A stretch of 64,000 nt of DNA from Bacteroidota bacterium (GTDB lineage Bacteria; Bacteroidota; Bacteroidia; UKL13-3): contig CANJUD010000007.1 in NCBI GenBank assembly GCA_947477885.1, forward strand, positions 62,001-126,000, read 5' to 3'. The notes beneath the pieces were generated by a model that made no database searches, was not told the origin of the DNA, and saw only the letters and a list, made by a program, of their open reading frames with translations. How positions within the stretch are numbered: the first letter of the stretch is position 1; every line of letters begins with the position of its first letter. Shown here one piece after another: positions 52,219 through 60,504 of the stretch. A program made the translations under genes and the position numbers.

Positions 52219-52674
52219 CTACACCGTGTCCACCATCCTATTCACCGCACTCCATACCAAATCTTGCTCATAGCCACGAGACATTCCATAAGTTGCAAGT
52301 TTCATTTTTTTTGCAATTGTATTTTTAACTTTCAGTGCACCACTTTTCTTATATATTATATTATCCAGAGTTTGTATATAATCATCTTCATCAATTTCTT
52401 TCAATGCTTTTTTTATACAATACTCCGAAATTTTTCTGGCTTTAAGTTCTAATGTTATTTTTATTCTGCCCCATTTTTTTTGTCGAAATTTTCCGCCCGC
52501 ATACGCTATTGCAAATCGTTCCTCATTCAAAAAATTATCTTCTATTAATCGAACTATAATATTGTCCAAATCCAAACCACGGGCACCAAGCTCAAACAAT
52601 TTATTACGCACCTCACTATGGCAACGCTCTTGGTAGGAGCAGTAGTGGCGGACTTTTTCTAGGTATTCTCTCAT
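52219..52674 (-). CDS. recX: Regulatory protein RecX
   Basis: RecX inhibits or modulates RecA filaments. The 151-residue protein has three-helix repeats: REYLEKVRHYCSYQERCHSEVRNKL with LFELG, then LIEDNFLNEERFAIAYAGGKFRQKKWGRIKI near 65-80 (the best conserved segment), followed by a third repeat YCIKKALKEIDEDDYIQTLD. Length fits the short form. Its start lies directly at the edge of a palindromic repeat, with pyrE upstream on the same strand. recA is not in the window. Confidence 0.88.
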   Translation of the reverse strand: MREYLEKVRHYCSYQERCHSEVRNKLFELGARGLDLDNIIVRLIEDNFLNEERFAIAYAGGKFRQKKWGRIKITLELKARKISEYCIKKALKEIDEDDYIQTLDNIIYKKSGALKVKNTIAKKMKLATYGMSRGYEQDLVWSAVNRMVDTV

Positions 52675-52676
52675 AT

Positions 52677-52782
52677 AGTAGTCAGTGGTCAGTAATCAGT
52701 GGTCAGTTGAATCCAATTTGCTTTGCAAATTGGGTAGCTAGCCGAATGGCACTGATTACTGACCACTGACTACTGTTTACTA
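52677..52782. repeat. Palindromic repeat, CAGTGGTCAGTAATCAGT family (copy 3)
   Basis: Left arm AGTCAGTGGTCAGTAATCAG with GTGGTCAGT, a nested CCAATTTGC/GCAAATTGG stem, core AGCTAGCCGAATGGCACTGA, and right arm ACTGACCACTGACTACTG followed by TTTACTA. It fills the whole recX-pyrE gap and abuts the pyrE stop. Copies 1 and 2 are at 13921 and 41174. Confidence 0.8.
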
Positions 52783-53409
52783 TTATACTCCAAATTCTTC
52801 CGGTTTCTCTCTCCACTTACTTAGCATCTCCATTTGGTTTTGTTGTACATAGCCCATCTGTAAGGCTTCTTCAATTAATATATGATAGTTGCTTAAAGTA
52901 TACATCGGGCAGTTTTGCTTTTCAAAATTTTGAGCAGCCAAAGGAAAACCGTAAGTAAAAATTGCAGCTAATCCCAATACTTCAAAACCTGCGGCTCTAA
53001 CAATTTGTATAGCTTCCAAACTGCTTTTGCCGGTGGATACTAAATCTTCTACTACTACAATTTTTTCATTAGGTTTTATATCACCTTCAATTTGTTTACC
53101 CATCCCATGTTTTTTGGCTTCACTACGCACATAACCGAATGGGATACCCAGCACATCGGCTGCAAGCACGCCAGGGGCAATACCAGCGGTAGCAACACCT
53201 ACGATAGCTGTTGCTTCTGGAAAATGTGTTTTGATTAATTCAGCCAACATGTTTTTTACGTCATTGCGGGCAGTGTTATGCGAAAGCAAAACCCTGTTAT
53301 CGCAATAAATGGGTGACTTAAGTCCTGATGCCCAAGTGAAAGGTTCATCTGGGCGAAGACGCACAGCTTCAGTTTGCAGCAAGTGGCGGGCAATGGTTAT
53401 ATCATTCAT
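52783..53409 (-). CDS. pyrE: Orotate phosphoribosyltransferase
   Basis: Transfers phosphoribose from PRPP to orotate in pyrimidine synthesis, 208 residues. It has FTWASGLKSPIYCDNRVLLS near 25, the PRPP-loop motif VVVEDLVSTGKSSLEAI near 123, and GVATAGIAPGVLAADVLGIPFGYVRSEAKKHGMG (in segments) near 72-105. The frame is open further upstream, but ATG at 53409 (MNDITIARHLL) is the standard start; it leaves 96 bp to the divergent Nudix gene. It shares a strand with recX. Confidence 0.95.
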   Translation of the reverse strand: MNDITIARHLLQTEAVRLRPDEPFTWASGLKSPIYCDNRVLLSHNTARNDVKNMLAELIKTHFPEATAIVGVATAGIAPGVLAADVLGIPFGYVRSEAKKHGMGKQIEGDIKPNEKIVVVEDLVSTGKSSLEAIQIVRAAGFEVLGLAAIFTYGFPLAAQNFEKQNCPMYTLSNYHILIEEALQMGYVQQNQMEMLSKWREKPEEFGV

Positions 53410-53505
53410 GCCGCAAATTTGCATGTAATAAGTGTAAGTGCATCCACAATTTGTCAAATGTTTTTGGCAATAGTGTTAGTTTATACTTACTTTGCACTAA
53501 AGCCT

Positions 53506-54123
53506 ATGATTAAAGTATATGTAAACGACTGCCCTTTGGCCATTGCCAGTCCTGCTGATTACCAATCGGCAAATACACAGGGGCTCATTCGCGTGGAAAA
53601 TAATCTCCCAGCTTTAACCAAAGTAATCGAGTGGATGCTTGCTGCTCCGTCAAAAGGTTATATTACAATTACTGCCGAGCCACAGCAAACTTTTGAGTTA
53701 TTGCAAACTGCCTGTCATCCAATACATGCCGCAGGAGGTGTGGTATTCAACCATGAAGGGAAAATATTAATGATACGCCGCATGAACCGTTGGGATTTGC
53801 CCAAAGGCAAAGTGGATCCAGGTGAAACTTGGGATTTTACTGCGATAAGAGAAGTAAAAGAAGAATGTGGTTTATCACAATTAAAATTGCAGCAACCCGT
53901 AGGCGAAACGCTTCATATATATATGCAAAAAGGGACCAAAATGTTGAAGACCACACATTGGTATCGTATGGAGTGCGAGGGGAATCCTATATTAATTCCG
54001 CAAACCGAAGAGCATATTACCGAAGCGAAATGGATGGATATAAATGATAAAACATTGAAGGAACTAGATACTTATGAAACTATTCGTGGTTTATTACAGA
54101 TAGTTTTAAAAGAACACTTATAA
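53506..54123 (+). CDS. Nudix hydrolase
   Basis: A 205-residue protein with an N-terminal domain of about 70 residues (MIKVYVNDCPLAIASPADYQ) and a Nudix hydrolase domain from about 78 (HAAGGVVFNHEGKILMIRR). The Nudix box is complete: GKVDPGETWDFTAIREVKEE followed by CGL, fitting G-x5-E-x7-REUxEExGU. Nudix enzymes hydrolyse nucleoside diphosphates linked to another moiety; DLPKGKVDPGE recalls the diadenosine tetraphosphate/inositol-pyrophosphate group. Longer upstream frame is not used because ATG at 53506 begins conserved sequence. Its 3' end overlaps the hutI stop region. Confidence 0.88.
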   Translation: MIKVYVNDCPLAIASPADYQSANTQGLIRVENNLPALTKVIEWMLAAPSKGYITITAEPQQTFELLQTACHPIHAAGGVVFNHEGKILMIRRMNRWDLPKGKVDPGETWDFTAIREVKEECGLSQLKLQQPVGETLHIYMQKGTKMLKTTHWYRMECEGNPILIPQTEEHITEAKWMDINDKTLKELDTYETIRGLLQIVLKEHL

Positions 54124-55341
54124 AATTTTTTCTATAATATCTCCACCGAAATTATAAGGCAGAAAATCCAAACTTGATATAGGTTTGGTGATGATGAGTT
54201 TTCCTAATTTCCCTCTTGTAATAGTACCTAATTCATTCTGCATTTCTAGGGCAAACGCGGCATTCACGGTGGCAGCATTAATAGCTTCAGCAGGTGTCAT
54301 TTTCATTTTGATACAAGCCAAACTTATAACAAATGACATGCGACCCGAAGGTGAACTACCGGGATTAAAATCACTTGCCAAACAAACTGCAGCACCGCCT
54401 TTTATTAACCCGCGGGCATTAGGATAAGGTATTCCCAAAAAGAAAGCAGTTGATGGCAACATGGTTCCAATAGTTTCGCTGTTTGCCAACAAATTAATTT
54501 CTTCATTACTGGTATGTTCTAAATGGTCAACAGAAATTGCATTTTCAGCAACTGCAGCTTGCACACCACCTGTGAGGCCAAGCTCGTTTCCATGTATTTT
54601 TCCTTTGAGTCCATATTGTTTTCCGGCTTGCAATAGTTGACGTGTTTGTTCTACATTAAAAAAGCCACGATCGCAAAATACATCTATATAATCTGCCAAA
54701 TTATTGGCAGCGATTTGGGGCAGCATTTCATTTATTATAATATCAATATATGCTTGTTGATTTTGTTTATACTCCAACGGGAATGCATGTGCACCAAGGA
54801 ATGTAGCTTTTATAGGGATGGGAGAAACATCTTTAAGTCGTTTAATAACCCGCAACATTTTCAGTTCACTATCTGTGTTTAATCCGTATCCACTTTTTAT
54901 TTCTATCGCACCTGTTCCTTGATTCGCACAAAGTATTAATCTTTCAAATGCACTTTTAAATAATTCATCTTCAGTAGCAGCTGCAACCCGGTTTGCAGAG
55001 TTAAGAATTCCACCTCCATTGGCTGCAATCTCCTCATAGGTTTGTCCTTTTATCCTCGCTACAAATTCTTGTTCCCGGCAGGCAGCATATACTATATGTG
55101 TGTGCGAGTCCACGTAGCACGGCAATACGTGTCCGCCTTGTGCATCTAAGTGCGGCAGTTCATTATATTTATGTGGGAGTACCCCCTGGCCATAATCTGA
55201 AATGATGCCGTCTTGTATAGCAATCCAAGCATCTGGCAACAAAGGTAAATTTGCAAGGTCATTGCCACGCAAAGGTTTGGTGGGTGATTGTTCCCACACA
55301 CCTACTAAGTTTTTTATATTGGTAATTGCAAAATCCTTCAT
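54118..55341 (-). CDS. hutI: Imidazolonepropionase
   Basis: Hydrolyses imidazolonepropionate to N-formimino-glutamate in histidine degradation, 407 residues. Metal ligand motif CYVDSHTHIVYAACREQEF lies near 75, then GGGILNSANRVAAATEDEL, GAIEIKSGYGLNTDSELKML near 145, GAHAFPLEYK near 180, a His near 246 in KGKIHGNELG, and the Asp in LASDFNPGSSPSGRM near 315. All metal and substrate motifs are intact. No hutH, hutU or hutG gene is adjacent, so the pathway genes are dispersed. Convergent, with a 6-bp overlap, on the Nudix gene. Confidence 0.95.
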   Translation of the reverse strand: MKDFAITNIKNLVGVWEQSPTKPLRGNDLANLPLLPDAWIAIQDGIISDYGQGVLPHKYNELPHLDAQGGHVLPCYVDSHTHIVYAACREQEFVARIKGQTYEEIAANGGGILNSANRVAAATEDELFKSAFERLILCANQGTGAIEIKSGYGLNTDSELKMLRVIKRLKDVSPIPIKATFLGAHAFPLEYKQNQQAYIDIIINEMLPQIAANNLADYIDVFCDRGFFNVEQTRQLLQAGKQYGLKGKIHGNELGLTGGVQAAVAENAISVDHLEHTSNEEINLLANSETIGTMLPSTAFFLGIPYPNARGLIKGGAAVCLASDFNPGSSPSGRMSFVISLACIKMKMTPAEAINAATVNAAFALEMQNELGTITRGKLGKLIITKPISSLDFLPYNFGGDIIEKIL

Positions 55342-55408
55342 CCCAAATATGATATATTATATTGGGGCAAAGGTTGCACTTAAAGTTCAATATAACAAGA
55401 AAGATAAA

Positions 55409-55798
55409 TTATTTGAAACCTATGTTATTGAATTCAGTTAGCGAATTTGGCAACATCCGAACACCATCAATAAATATGGCACTGCCATCAGTATTTGCTC
55501 CATTTATGTGCGGTTCATCATAACCTATACTTGTGTTTTTGGACGCAAAATTTATATAATAATTGAGGTTGCGAGTACCTGCTAAAGACACAATACTTCT
55601 ATAGTTAGAAATTCTAATATGACCATCACAACAAGTTCCGCAGGTTATAATTCTACAGGTTGTAATTTTTTTCATCAAACATGATACATTTATTGTCGGC
55701 AAAAGTTGAACGCTGTCATTTGCAGAATCTTTTGGATTTGCATGGGCAGACACTGCTGTCAAATATATTAATAATATAATTAAGATCCTATGCATCAT
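55409..55798 (-). CDS. Small secreted cysteine-containing protein with plug-like tail
   Basis: A secreted protein of about 130 residues. The signal peptide is MMHRILIILLIYLTAVSAHA; an upstream ATG at 55837 would add 13 residues. The mature part carries a cysteine cluster (CRIITCGTCCDGH) near residue 55 and later DGSAIFIDGVRMLPNSLTE, which resembles the IIDGV segment of TonB-receptor plug domains. It ends soon afterwards, so it could be a plug-only protein or the truncated start of a receptor. No matching barrel follows. Family not recognised. Confidence 0.55.
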   Translation of the reverse strand: MMHRILIILLIYLTAVSAHANPKDSANDSVQLLPTINVSCLMKKITTCRIITCGTCCDGHIRISNYRSIVSLAGTRNLNYYINFASKNTSIGYDEPHINGANTDGSAIFIDGVRMLPNSLTEFNNIGFK

Positions 55799-55923
55799 AT
55801 TTATTTTTTTTAGGAATTTAGGGATTAGAATTTTCATATACTTATTAACTTTGTTAATTTAAAAATGGTTGCACGGTTATAATAAATGCGATACTTTTGA
55901 ATCAAAATATATAAACTAAATTG

Positions 55924-56436
55924 ATGGATTCTAACATATTTAAGAAAGAAATTATAAAAGGAAAAGAAGTATGGATTGCCCCTAATGCCACTGTTATTGG
56001 TCATGTAGCTTTGGGTGACAACTGTACTGTTTTGTTTGGTGCGGTTATTCGTGCTGACAATGATCAAGTAAATATTGGACCAAGAAGTAATATCCAAGAC
56101 AATGCAGTGGTGCATGTCGACCCAGGTGTTCCGGTAAATATCGGCCATGATTGTATTATCGGTCATGGGGCTATCGTACATGGGGCTACATTGGGAAATC
56201 ATGTTTTGGTGGGCATGAATGCAACGGTTTTAAATAATGCAACTATTGGTGATTATTGTATTATAGGTGCAAACTGCTTGGTGCCTGAAGGAATGCAGAT
56301 TCCAGAAGGTTTCTTGGTGGTGGGGATACCGGCTAGAATACTAAAACAATTAACCGAAGAGCAGAAAGAAAAAGTGAGACAGAACGCCCAGGCTTACGTG
56401 GATTTGGGAAAAGTGTATGCAGAAAACTATATATAA
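55924..56436 (+). CDS. Gamma-carbonic-anhydrase-like hexapeptide-repeat protein
   Basis: A 170-residue left-handed beta-helix protein. Hexapeptide repeats run through most of it (GAVIRADNDQVNIGPRSNIQ, IGHGAIVHGATLG, VGMNATVLNNATIGDYCIIG). The gamma-class Zn ligands appear as His in VVHVDPG near 61 and the His pair in GHDCIIGHGAIVHG near 78-87. It ends in a helix. The PaaY/YrdA-type subgroup is likely; enzymatic activity is not certain. ATG at 55924 is used instead of TTG at 55921. It lies alone between convergent genes. Confidence 0.9.
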   Translation: MDSNIFKKEIIKGKEVWIAPNATVIGHVALGDNCTVLFGAVIRADNDQVNIGPRSNIQDNAVVHVDPGVPVNIGHDCIIGHGAIVHGATLGNHVLVGMNATVLNNATIGDYCIIGANCLVPEGMQIPEGFLVVGIPARILKQLTEEQKEKVRQNAQAYVDLGKVYAENYI

Positions 56437-56439
56437 TAT

Positions 56440-56889
56440 TTAAGGAACTAGTACACTACTATCAGGTTTTACTTCTTCCAAATAGTCTTCATCCAAAGCT
56501 CCACGAGAAAACATTCTTGAATCTAATTTGCGAGGTTTTTTGGGTGCTCTTTTAATAAGAGGGGCCGCCACCTCTTGATCCATTTCACTGGGCTCTATCG
56601 TCTCCACATTTTTCACATATGTATATTTAGATACAGGTTCAATAACTTTCATTTCTTTATGCAGTGGATTTTCAGCGATTTCTTTACGGTTTATCTTCAT
56701 CTGGTTTAAAGATGCATTTTGTTTTTTGTTAGATGCATGATGAAATACATCTTTCTTGGTAAGCACACGATGTGTTGGTTGGTACAATTGGTCGAACATA
56801 CCAGTTTTGCTGGCATGGATAGCTTGGATGGTGCCTGCCACACCGGCAAACAACATCAATACGAGGGCTGAAACAACAATGGTTTTCAT
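56440..56889 (-). CDS. Unrecognised exported or anchored protein, 149 residues
   Basis: The N-terminus (MKTIVVSALVLMLFAGVAGTIQA) is a signal peptide or anchor. The rest is hydrophilic, rich in Lys, Glu and Pro, and looks unstructured (PLIKRAPKKPRKLDSRMFSR). No domain recognised. It follows a DUF2306-like membrane gene by only 6 bp on the same strand, so it is probably translated with it and may be a partner. Ends VKPDSSVLVP. Convergent with the hexapeptide-repeat gene, 3 bp apart. Confidence 0.7.
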   Translation of the reverse strand: MKTIVVSALVLMLFAGVAGTIQAIHASKTGMFDQLYQPTHRVLTKKDVFHHASNKKQNASLNQMKINRKEIAENPLHKEMKVIEPVSKYTYVKNVETIEPSEMDQEVAAPLIKRAPKKPRKLDSRMFSRGALDEDYLEEVKPDSSVLVP

Positions 56890-56895
56890 TTTAGT

Positions 56896-57567
56896 TTATT
56901 GATTAAAAGTTTTGAGATATGATTTTGCTTTACTATATATAATTAATTCTGCTATTAGCAAATTGCCTACCACACTGAGCCATAATGAAATTTCGTAATT
57001 ATATACGTGGTCGGCACCGCCCAAGTAAAATAGTATATGATAGACCCTGAACGTAACTGCGGTTAGTGCAAGAGCGTATGAGCGTATCATCCAGCCACGG
57101 TGAGCAATAAATTTTTTGGTAACTGCTGCGTTAAATCCTTTATAAGTGGTAACAAACCATGCAACGGCCATAAATATAAAAAGGCCACGTTCGGTCATTT
57201 CACCTTTCGCAAAAAAACTCATATACAAACCTGATGGAGCTCCAATTAATAATACAACAAAAACATATATTTTACCTGAGACAACGTGTATCTGGCTCCG
57301 TTTGCGAAGTATATACGATGAGAATTGTATGATAGCTGTGAGTATACAAAATATACCCGCACCAATATGTATATAAAAACTTGTTTTCCAAATAGGGTCG
57401 CTATATAATAAAATCCGTTCGCGGATAAAACTAAACTGTGGACTGAAATCGAAATAGGGCAAGGTGTTTTTTACCAATAGCAAACTGAATGTGATAACTG
57501 GTGCCCAAAACAAAAGTTCAAGCAAACTTTTCCAGCTTCTTTTATGTTGTGCAATCCGAGAGTTCAT
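56896..57567 (-). CDS. DUF2306-like membrane protein
   Basis: A 223-residue membrane protein with about six hydrophobic segments. It has the DUF2306 outline: HIGAGIFCILTAIIQF near 70, HVVSGKIYVFVVLLIGAPSGLYMS (in segments) near 95, GFNAAVTKKFIAHRGWMIRSYAL near 145, then a final pair of helices. The conserved histidines (HI, HVVSG, HRGW) could bind haem or metal; function is unknown. It is the first of a two-gene unit with the 149-residue protein. The 179-bp gap upstream contains only the 57582 palindrome. Confidence 0.8.
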   Translation of the reverse strand: MNSRIAQHKRSWKSLLELLFWAPVITFSLLLVKNTLPYFDFSPQFSFIRERILLYSDPIWKTSFYIHIGAGIFCILTAIIQFSSYILRKRSQIHVVSGKIYVFVVLLIGAPSGLYMSFFAKGEMTERGLFIFMAVAWFVTTYKGFNAAVTKKFIAHRGWMIRSYALALTAVTFRVYHILFYLGGADHVYNYEISLWLSVVGNLLIAELIIYSKAKSYLKTFNQ

Positions 57568-57581
57568 GGTTTGGTATTGAA

Positions 57582-57599
57582 TCCCGATAGTTATCGGGA
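57582..57599. repeat. Perfect palindrome TCCCGATAGTTATCGGGA
   Basis: An 8-bp stem on a 2-base centre, 15 bases before the DUF2306-like start. It resembles the TCCCGAAT/ATTCGGGA palindrome at 1110-1128 and the ATCCCGAAGGGAT units at 33396. The rest of the 57568-57746 gap shows nothing. Confidence 0.55.
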
Positions 57600-57746
57600 G
57601 TGAAATAGGAAATATGGGTGAACAGAAGCTGAATGTAAACTGATTTGAAAACGTAAACGAAATGTTGTAAAAAAAGTTGCATGTCTTTTCTATTTCATTG
57701 ATAGTGAACGGCTCTATTTATAATAATATTCTCGGTTCTACTCCAA

Positions 57747-58628
57747 TCAGCACAATAATGCCAAGGCTTTTTCTATCATGCTGTTCACGGTTTTATCTGC
57801 TTGTGTGCTGAACTGTTTGTTAACTCTATTTGCCAAAATAGCACTGATACTTATAGCTTGGTGCCCCAATAAATTTGCCATTAAATAGATACCTGCAGTT
57901 TCCATCTCGAAATTGGTGATGCGGCGTGAATTATAAGTATATTGTTCTAAAAAGCCCAATAACCCATTGCCCAAATTGCTTAGTTCTGCCCGCACACTTC
58001 GCCCTTGTGGGCCATAAAAACCTGGACAGGTAGCAGTAATTCCATTTGCAAAATGGGGGCTGAATATATGATATAAATTATCTGAACTTGGAGTCAGGTA
58101 GCAGGAGTTTGCCCCAAAGTTTTGCAGTAGTTTTTCTTTCAAATCATGATATAAAAGTTGGTCATCAGCTGAAAGATTTATCGGGCTATAATAATTTGCC
58201 AAACTATCAAAACCTACTGCGGCTTGGCTTACCAGAATACTATCAATTGGGATATCAGCTTGCAAACAACCAGATGTACCCAATCTAATAAATCGTAATT
58301 GGGTAGTCGTTTCTTTGGGTAGTCGTGTTTCAAAATCTATATTGAACAATGCATCAACCTCGTTTATCACAATGTCAATATTGTCTGTTCCCATACCGGT
58401 AGAGAGCACAGATATGGCCTGATTTCCTATACTACCAGTGTGCGTATGCAGCTCTCGATTTTTAAATTTAAAATCTATATGGTCGAACAAATCAGACACT
58501 TTGGGAACACGGTCGGGGTCTCCCACCAATATAATAGTTTGGGCCAAATCAGTGGGTTTAATCCCCAAGTGATAAATGCTCCCATTTGGGTTGATGATTA
58601 GGTCAGTTTCAGAAATATAATTTCTCAT
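57747..58628 (-). CDS. Nucleoside phosphorylase (uridine phosphorylase-like)
   Basis: Cleaves a nucleoside with phosphate to base and ribose-1-phosphate for salvage. The 293-residue protein has the phosphate-binding VGDPDRVPKVSDLF near 33, STGMGTDNIDIVINEVDAL near 78, RFIRLGTSGCLQADIPI near 110, TCPGFYGPQGR near 200 and the substrate motif NFEMETAGIYLMANL near 240 with the conserved EMET. This is the uridine/hexameric phosphorylase type. The frame is open 93 bp upstream but ATG at 58628 starts the domain and leaves room for the divergent stress-protein promoter. Confidence 0.9.
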   Translation of the reverse strand: MRNYISETDLIINPNGSIYHLGIKPTDLAQTIILVGDPDRVPKVSDLFDHIDFKFKNRELHTHTGSIGNQAISVLSTGMGTDNIDIVINEVDALFNIDFETRLPKETTTQLRFIRLGTSGCLQADIPIDSILVSQAAVGFDSLANYYSPINLSADDQLLYHDLKEKLLQNFGANSCYLTPSSDNLYHIFSPHFANGITATCPGFYGPQGRSVRAELSNLGNGLLGFLEQYTYNSRRITNFEMETAGIYLMANLLGHQAISISAILANRVNKQFSTQADKTVNSMIEKALALLC

Positions 58629-58654
58629 TTGGGCAAATATATTTGCAATAGCGT

Positions 58655-58662
58655 TACTTTTG
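58655..58662 (+). promoter_or_regulatory. Bacteroidota -7 box before the universal stress protein
   Basis: TACTTTTG fits TAnnTTTG 33 bases before the ATG at 58696. It lies in the 67-bp divergent gap with the phosphorylase gene. Confidence 0.45.
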
Positions 58663-58695
58663 TAGTGAAATTTGCAAAAAACAATAAAACACAAC

Positions 58696-59562
58696 ATGGA
58701 AAACAATAAAAAAAACATCATTTTAGTTCCAACCGATTTCTCAGATGTGGCAGGACATGCCTTGGATCACGCTATTTCCGTAGCTAAAACTTTTGACAAT
58801 GAAATTGCTGTAGTGCATGTGGTGGAGGAAAGTGTGTTGGGCAACATTTTTACCAAAAGCAGTTATGTAGACATGGTAAAAGAAAGTATCCAAAACAAAT
58901 TAAACGGAATTGCGCTGAAGATTGAAAGCACCGGCATCAAAGCCTATACTCATATCCGCAGCGGACGCATATATAAAGCCATTGTAGAAGCAGCTGATGA
59001 ATTGGGTTGTGATTCTATAATTATGGGAACGCACGGAGCAAGCGGTATCGAGAAAATAATCGGCAGCAATGCAGCTCGTGTAATCAATTATGCAGATGTA
59101 CCTGTTATTGTGATCAAAGAAAAATCGAACAGGCTTAATTACGAAAATATTGTATTCCCATTGGACTTAACGATTGAGTCGAAACAGAAGGTTGCATGGG
59201 CAATTCACTTGGCCAAATATTATAAATCGACCATACATATTGCTACTTTTAAAGCCAACGACGAGTTTTTGGCTAATCGTGTAAATGCACAATTGGTGCA
59301 AGTGGAAAGGTTGTTTGATGAAGCAAAAGTAAAATATGCTTCTAAGATTCTCGATGAATCAGGCAATTATGCAAAGCAAACGATGGAATATGCGAATGAA
59401 ATCAATGCTGATTTAATTATGATTATGACACAGCAGGATAAGGGTGTGTCTGAATTTTTCTTGGGAAGTTACGCTCAGCAAATAGTTAATAACGCAACCA
59501 GCTGCCCTGTAATGGCTATCAATCCAAGGGAGACAGCCTTTGTGTCAGATTACATGGCATAA
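58696..59562 (+). CDS. Universal stress protein, tandem UspA domains
   Basis: A 288-residue protein with two UspA domains: residues about 8-145 (IILVPTDFSDVAGHALDHAI to VPVIVIKEK) and about 155-288 (IVFPLDLTIESKQKVAWAIH to CPVMAINPRE). The first has the ATP-binding motif MGTHGASGIEKIIGSNAARV (G-x2-G-x9-G). In the second the loop reads MTQQDKGVSEFFLGSYAQ, which lacks the first glycine, so it may not bind ATP. ATG at 58696 begins the domain; the longer frame from TTG 58672 lies in the promoter region. Followed by a stem-loop. Confidence 0.9.
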   Translation: MENNKKNIILVPTDFSDVAGHALDHAISVAKTFDNEIAVVHVVEESVLGNIFTKSSYVDMVKESIQNKLNGIALKIESTGIKAYTHIRSGRIYKAIVEAADELGCDSIIMGTHGASGIEKIIGSNAARVINYADVPVIVIKEKSNRLNYENIVFPLDLTIESKQKVAWAIHLAKYYKSTIHIATFKANDEFLANRVNAQLVQVERLFDEAKVKYASKILDESGNYAKQTMEYANEINADLIMIMTQQDKGVSEFFLGSYAQQIVNNATSCPVMAINPRETAFVSDYMA

Positions 59563-59587
59563 CTAAAATATATAATAATGATTAAAG

Positions 59588-59622
59588 AAGCCTGTCAAAA
59601 AAATATAACCCTGACAGGCTTT
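59588..59622 (+). terminator. Stem-loop between the stress-protein gene and panB
   Basis: AAGCCTGTCA (59588-59597) pairs perfectly with TGACAGGCTT (59612-59621) around a 14-base loop. The T-run after it is short, and panB begins 8 bases further on, so termination may be partial. Confidence 0.65.
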
Positions 59623-59629
59623 AGTATAT

Positions 59630-60454
59630 ATGACAGATACCAACCAGTACAAACAGATTAAGCGTGTAACCACCCATGTTTTGCAAGAGATGAAGCAACG
59701 AGGTGAAAAAATATCGATGCTCACGGCTTACGATTTTACTTTTGCCAAAATATTGGACGATTCCATGATTGATATGATTTTGGTGGGCGATTCTGCCTCG
59801 AACGTAATGGCTGGCCATACCACTACTTTGCCCATTACCTTAGAGCAAATGATTTATCATACCGCATCTGTAACACGAGCAGTTACGCGGGCCTTGGTGG
59901 TTGCCGATATGCCTTTTGGCTCTTATCAGGGCAACTCGAAAGAAGCCTTGAACTCAGCTATACGATTGATGAAAGAAGCCGCAGCCCATGCAGTTAAAAT
60001 GGAAGGAGGGATGGAAATTATCGACTCAGTAAAAAGAGTATTATCTGCCGGTGTTCCCGTAATGGGTCACTTAGGGTTGACCCCGCAATCTATATATAAA
60101 TTTGGAACATTTGAAGTGCGTGCCAAAGAAGAATTGGAAGCTAAAAAGCTAATTGAAGATGCACACTTGCTAGAAGAAGCTGGATGTTTCGCCATAGTAC
60201 TTGAAAAAATCCCTGCCAAACTTGCTACACAAGTTGCCACAGAATTAACGATTCCTATTATTGGCATTGGTGCAGGAGGAGGAGTTGATGGCCAAGTGCT
60301 TGTGTTGCATGATTTGCTAGGGCTTACCAAAGAGTTTAATCCACGGTTTCTGCGCAGATATATGAATTTGTACGATGATATAAAAACAAACGTGCAACGC
60401 TATATAGAAGATGTTAAATTGAAAGATTTTCCAAATGATAAGGAGCAGTATTGA
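59630..60454 (+). CDS. panB: 3-methyl-2-oxobutanoate hydroxymethyltransferase
   Basis: Adds a hydroxymethyl group to 2-oxoisovalerate on the way to pantothenate. The 274-residue protein has [17 protein letters not shown] near 25, the Mg2+ ligand region [16 protein letters not shown] near 43, [11 protein letters not shown] near 92, [11 protein letters not shown] near 118, [11 protein letters not shown] near 143, and the [21 protein letters not shown] segment near 210. All expected catalytic segments are in place. panC is not adjacent. Confidence 0.97.
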   Translation: MTDTNQYKQIKRVTTHVLQEMKQRGEKISMLTAYDFTFAKILDDSMIDMILVGDSASNVMAGHTTTLPITLEQMIYHTASVTRAVTRALVVADMPFGSYQGNSKEALNSAIRLMKEAAAHAVKMEGGMEIIDSVKRVLSAGVPVMGHLGLTPQSIYKFGTFEVRAKEELEAKKLIEDAHLLEEAGCFAIVLEKIPAKLATQVATELTIPIIGIGAGGGVDGQVLVLHDLLGLTKEFNPRFLRRYMNLYDDIKTNVQRYIEDVKLKDFPNDKEQY

Positions 60455-60504
60455 GCGCCTTTGTTTATATATTTCCACAGCACGGTTTTTGATTTAGTGA
60501 AGAA

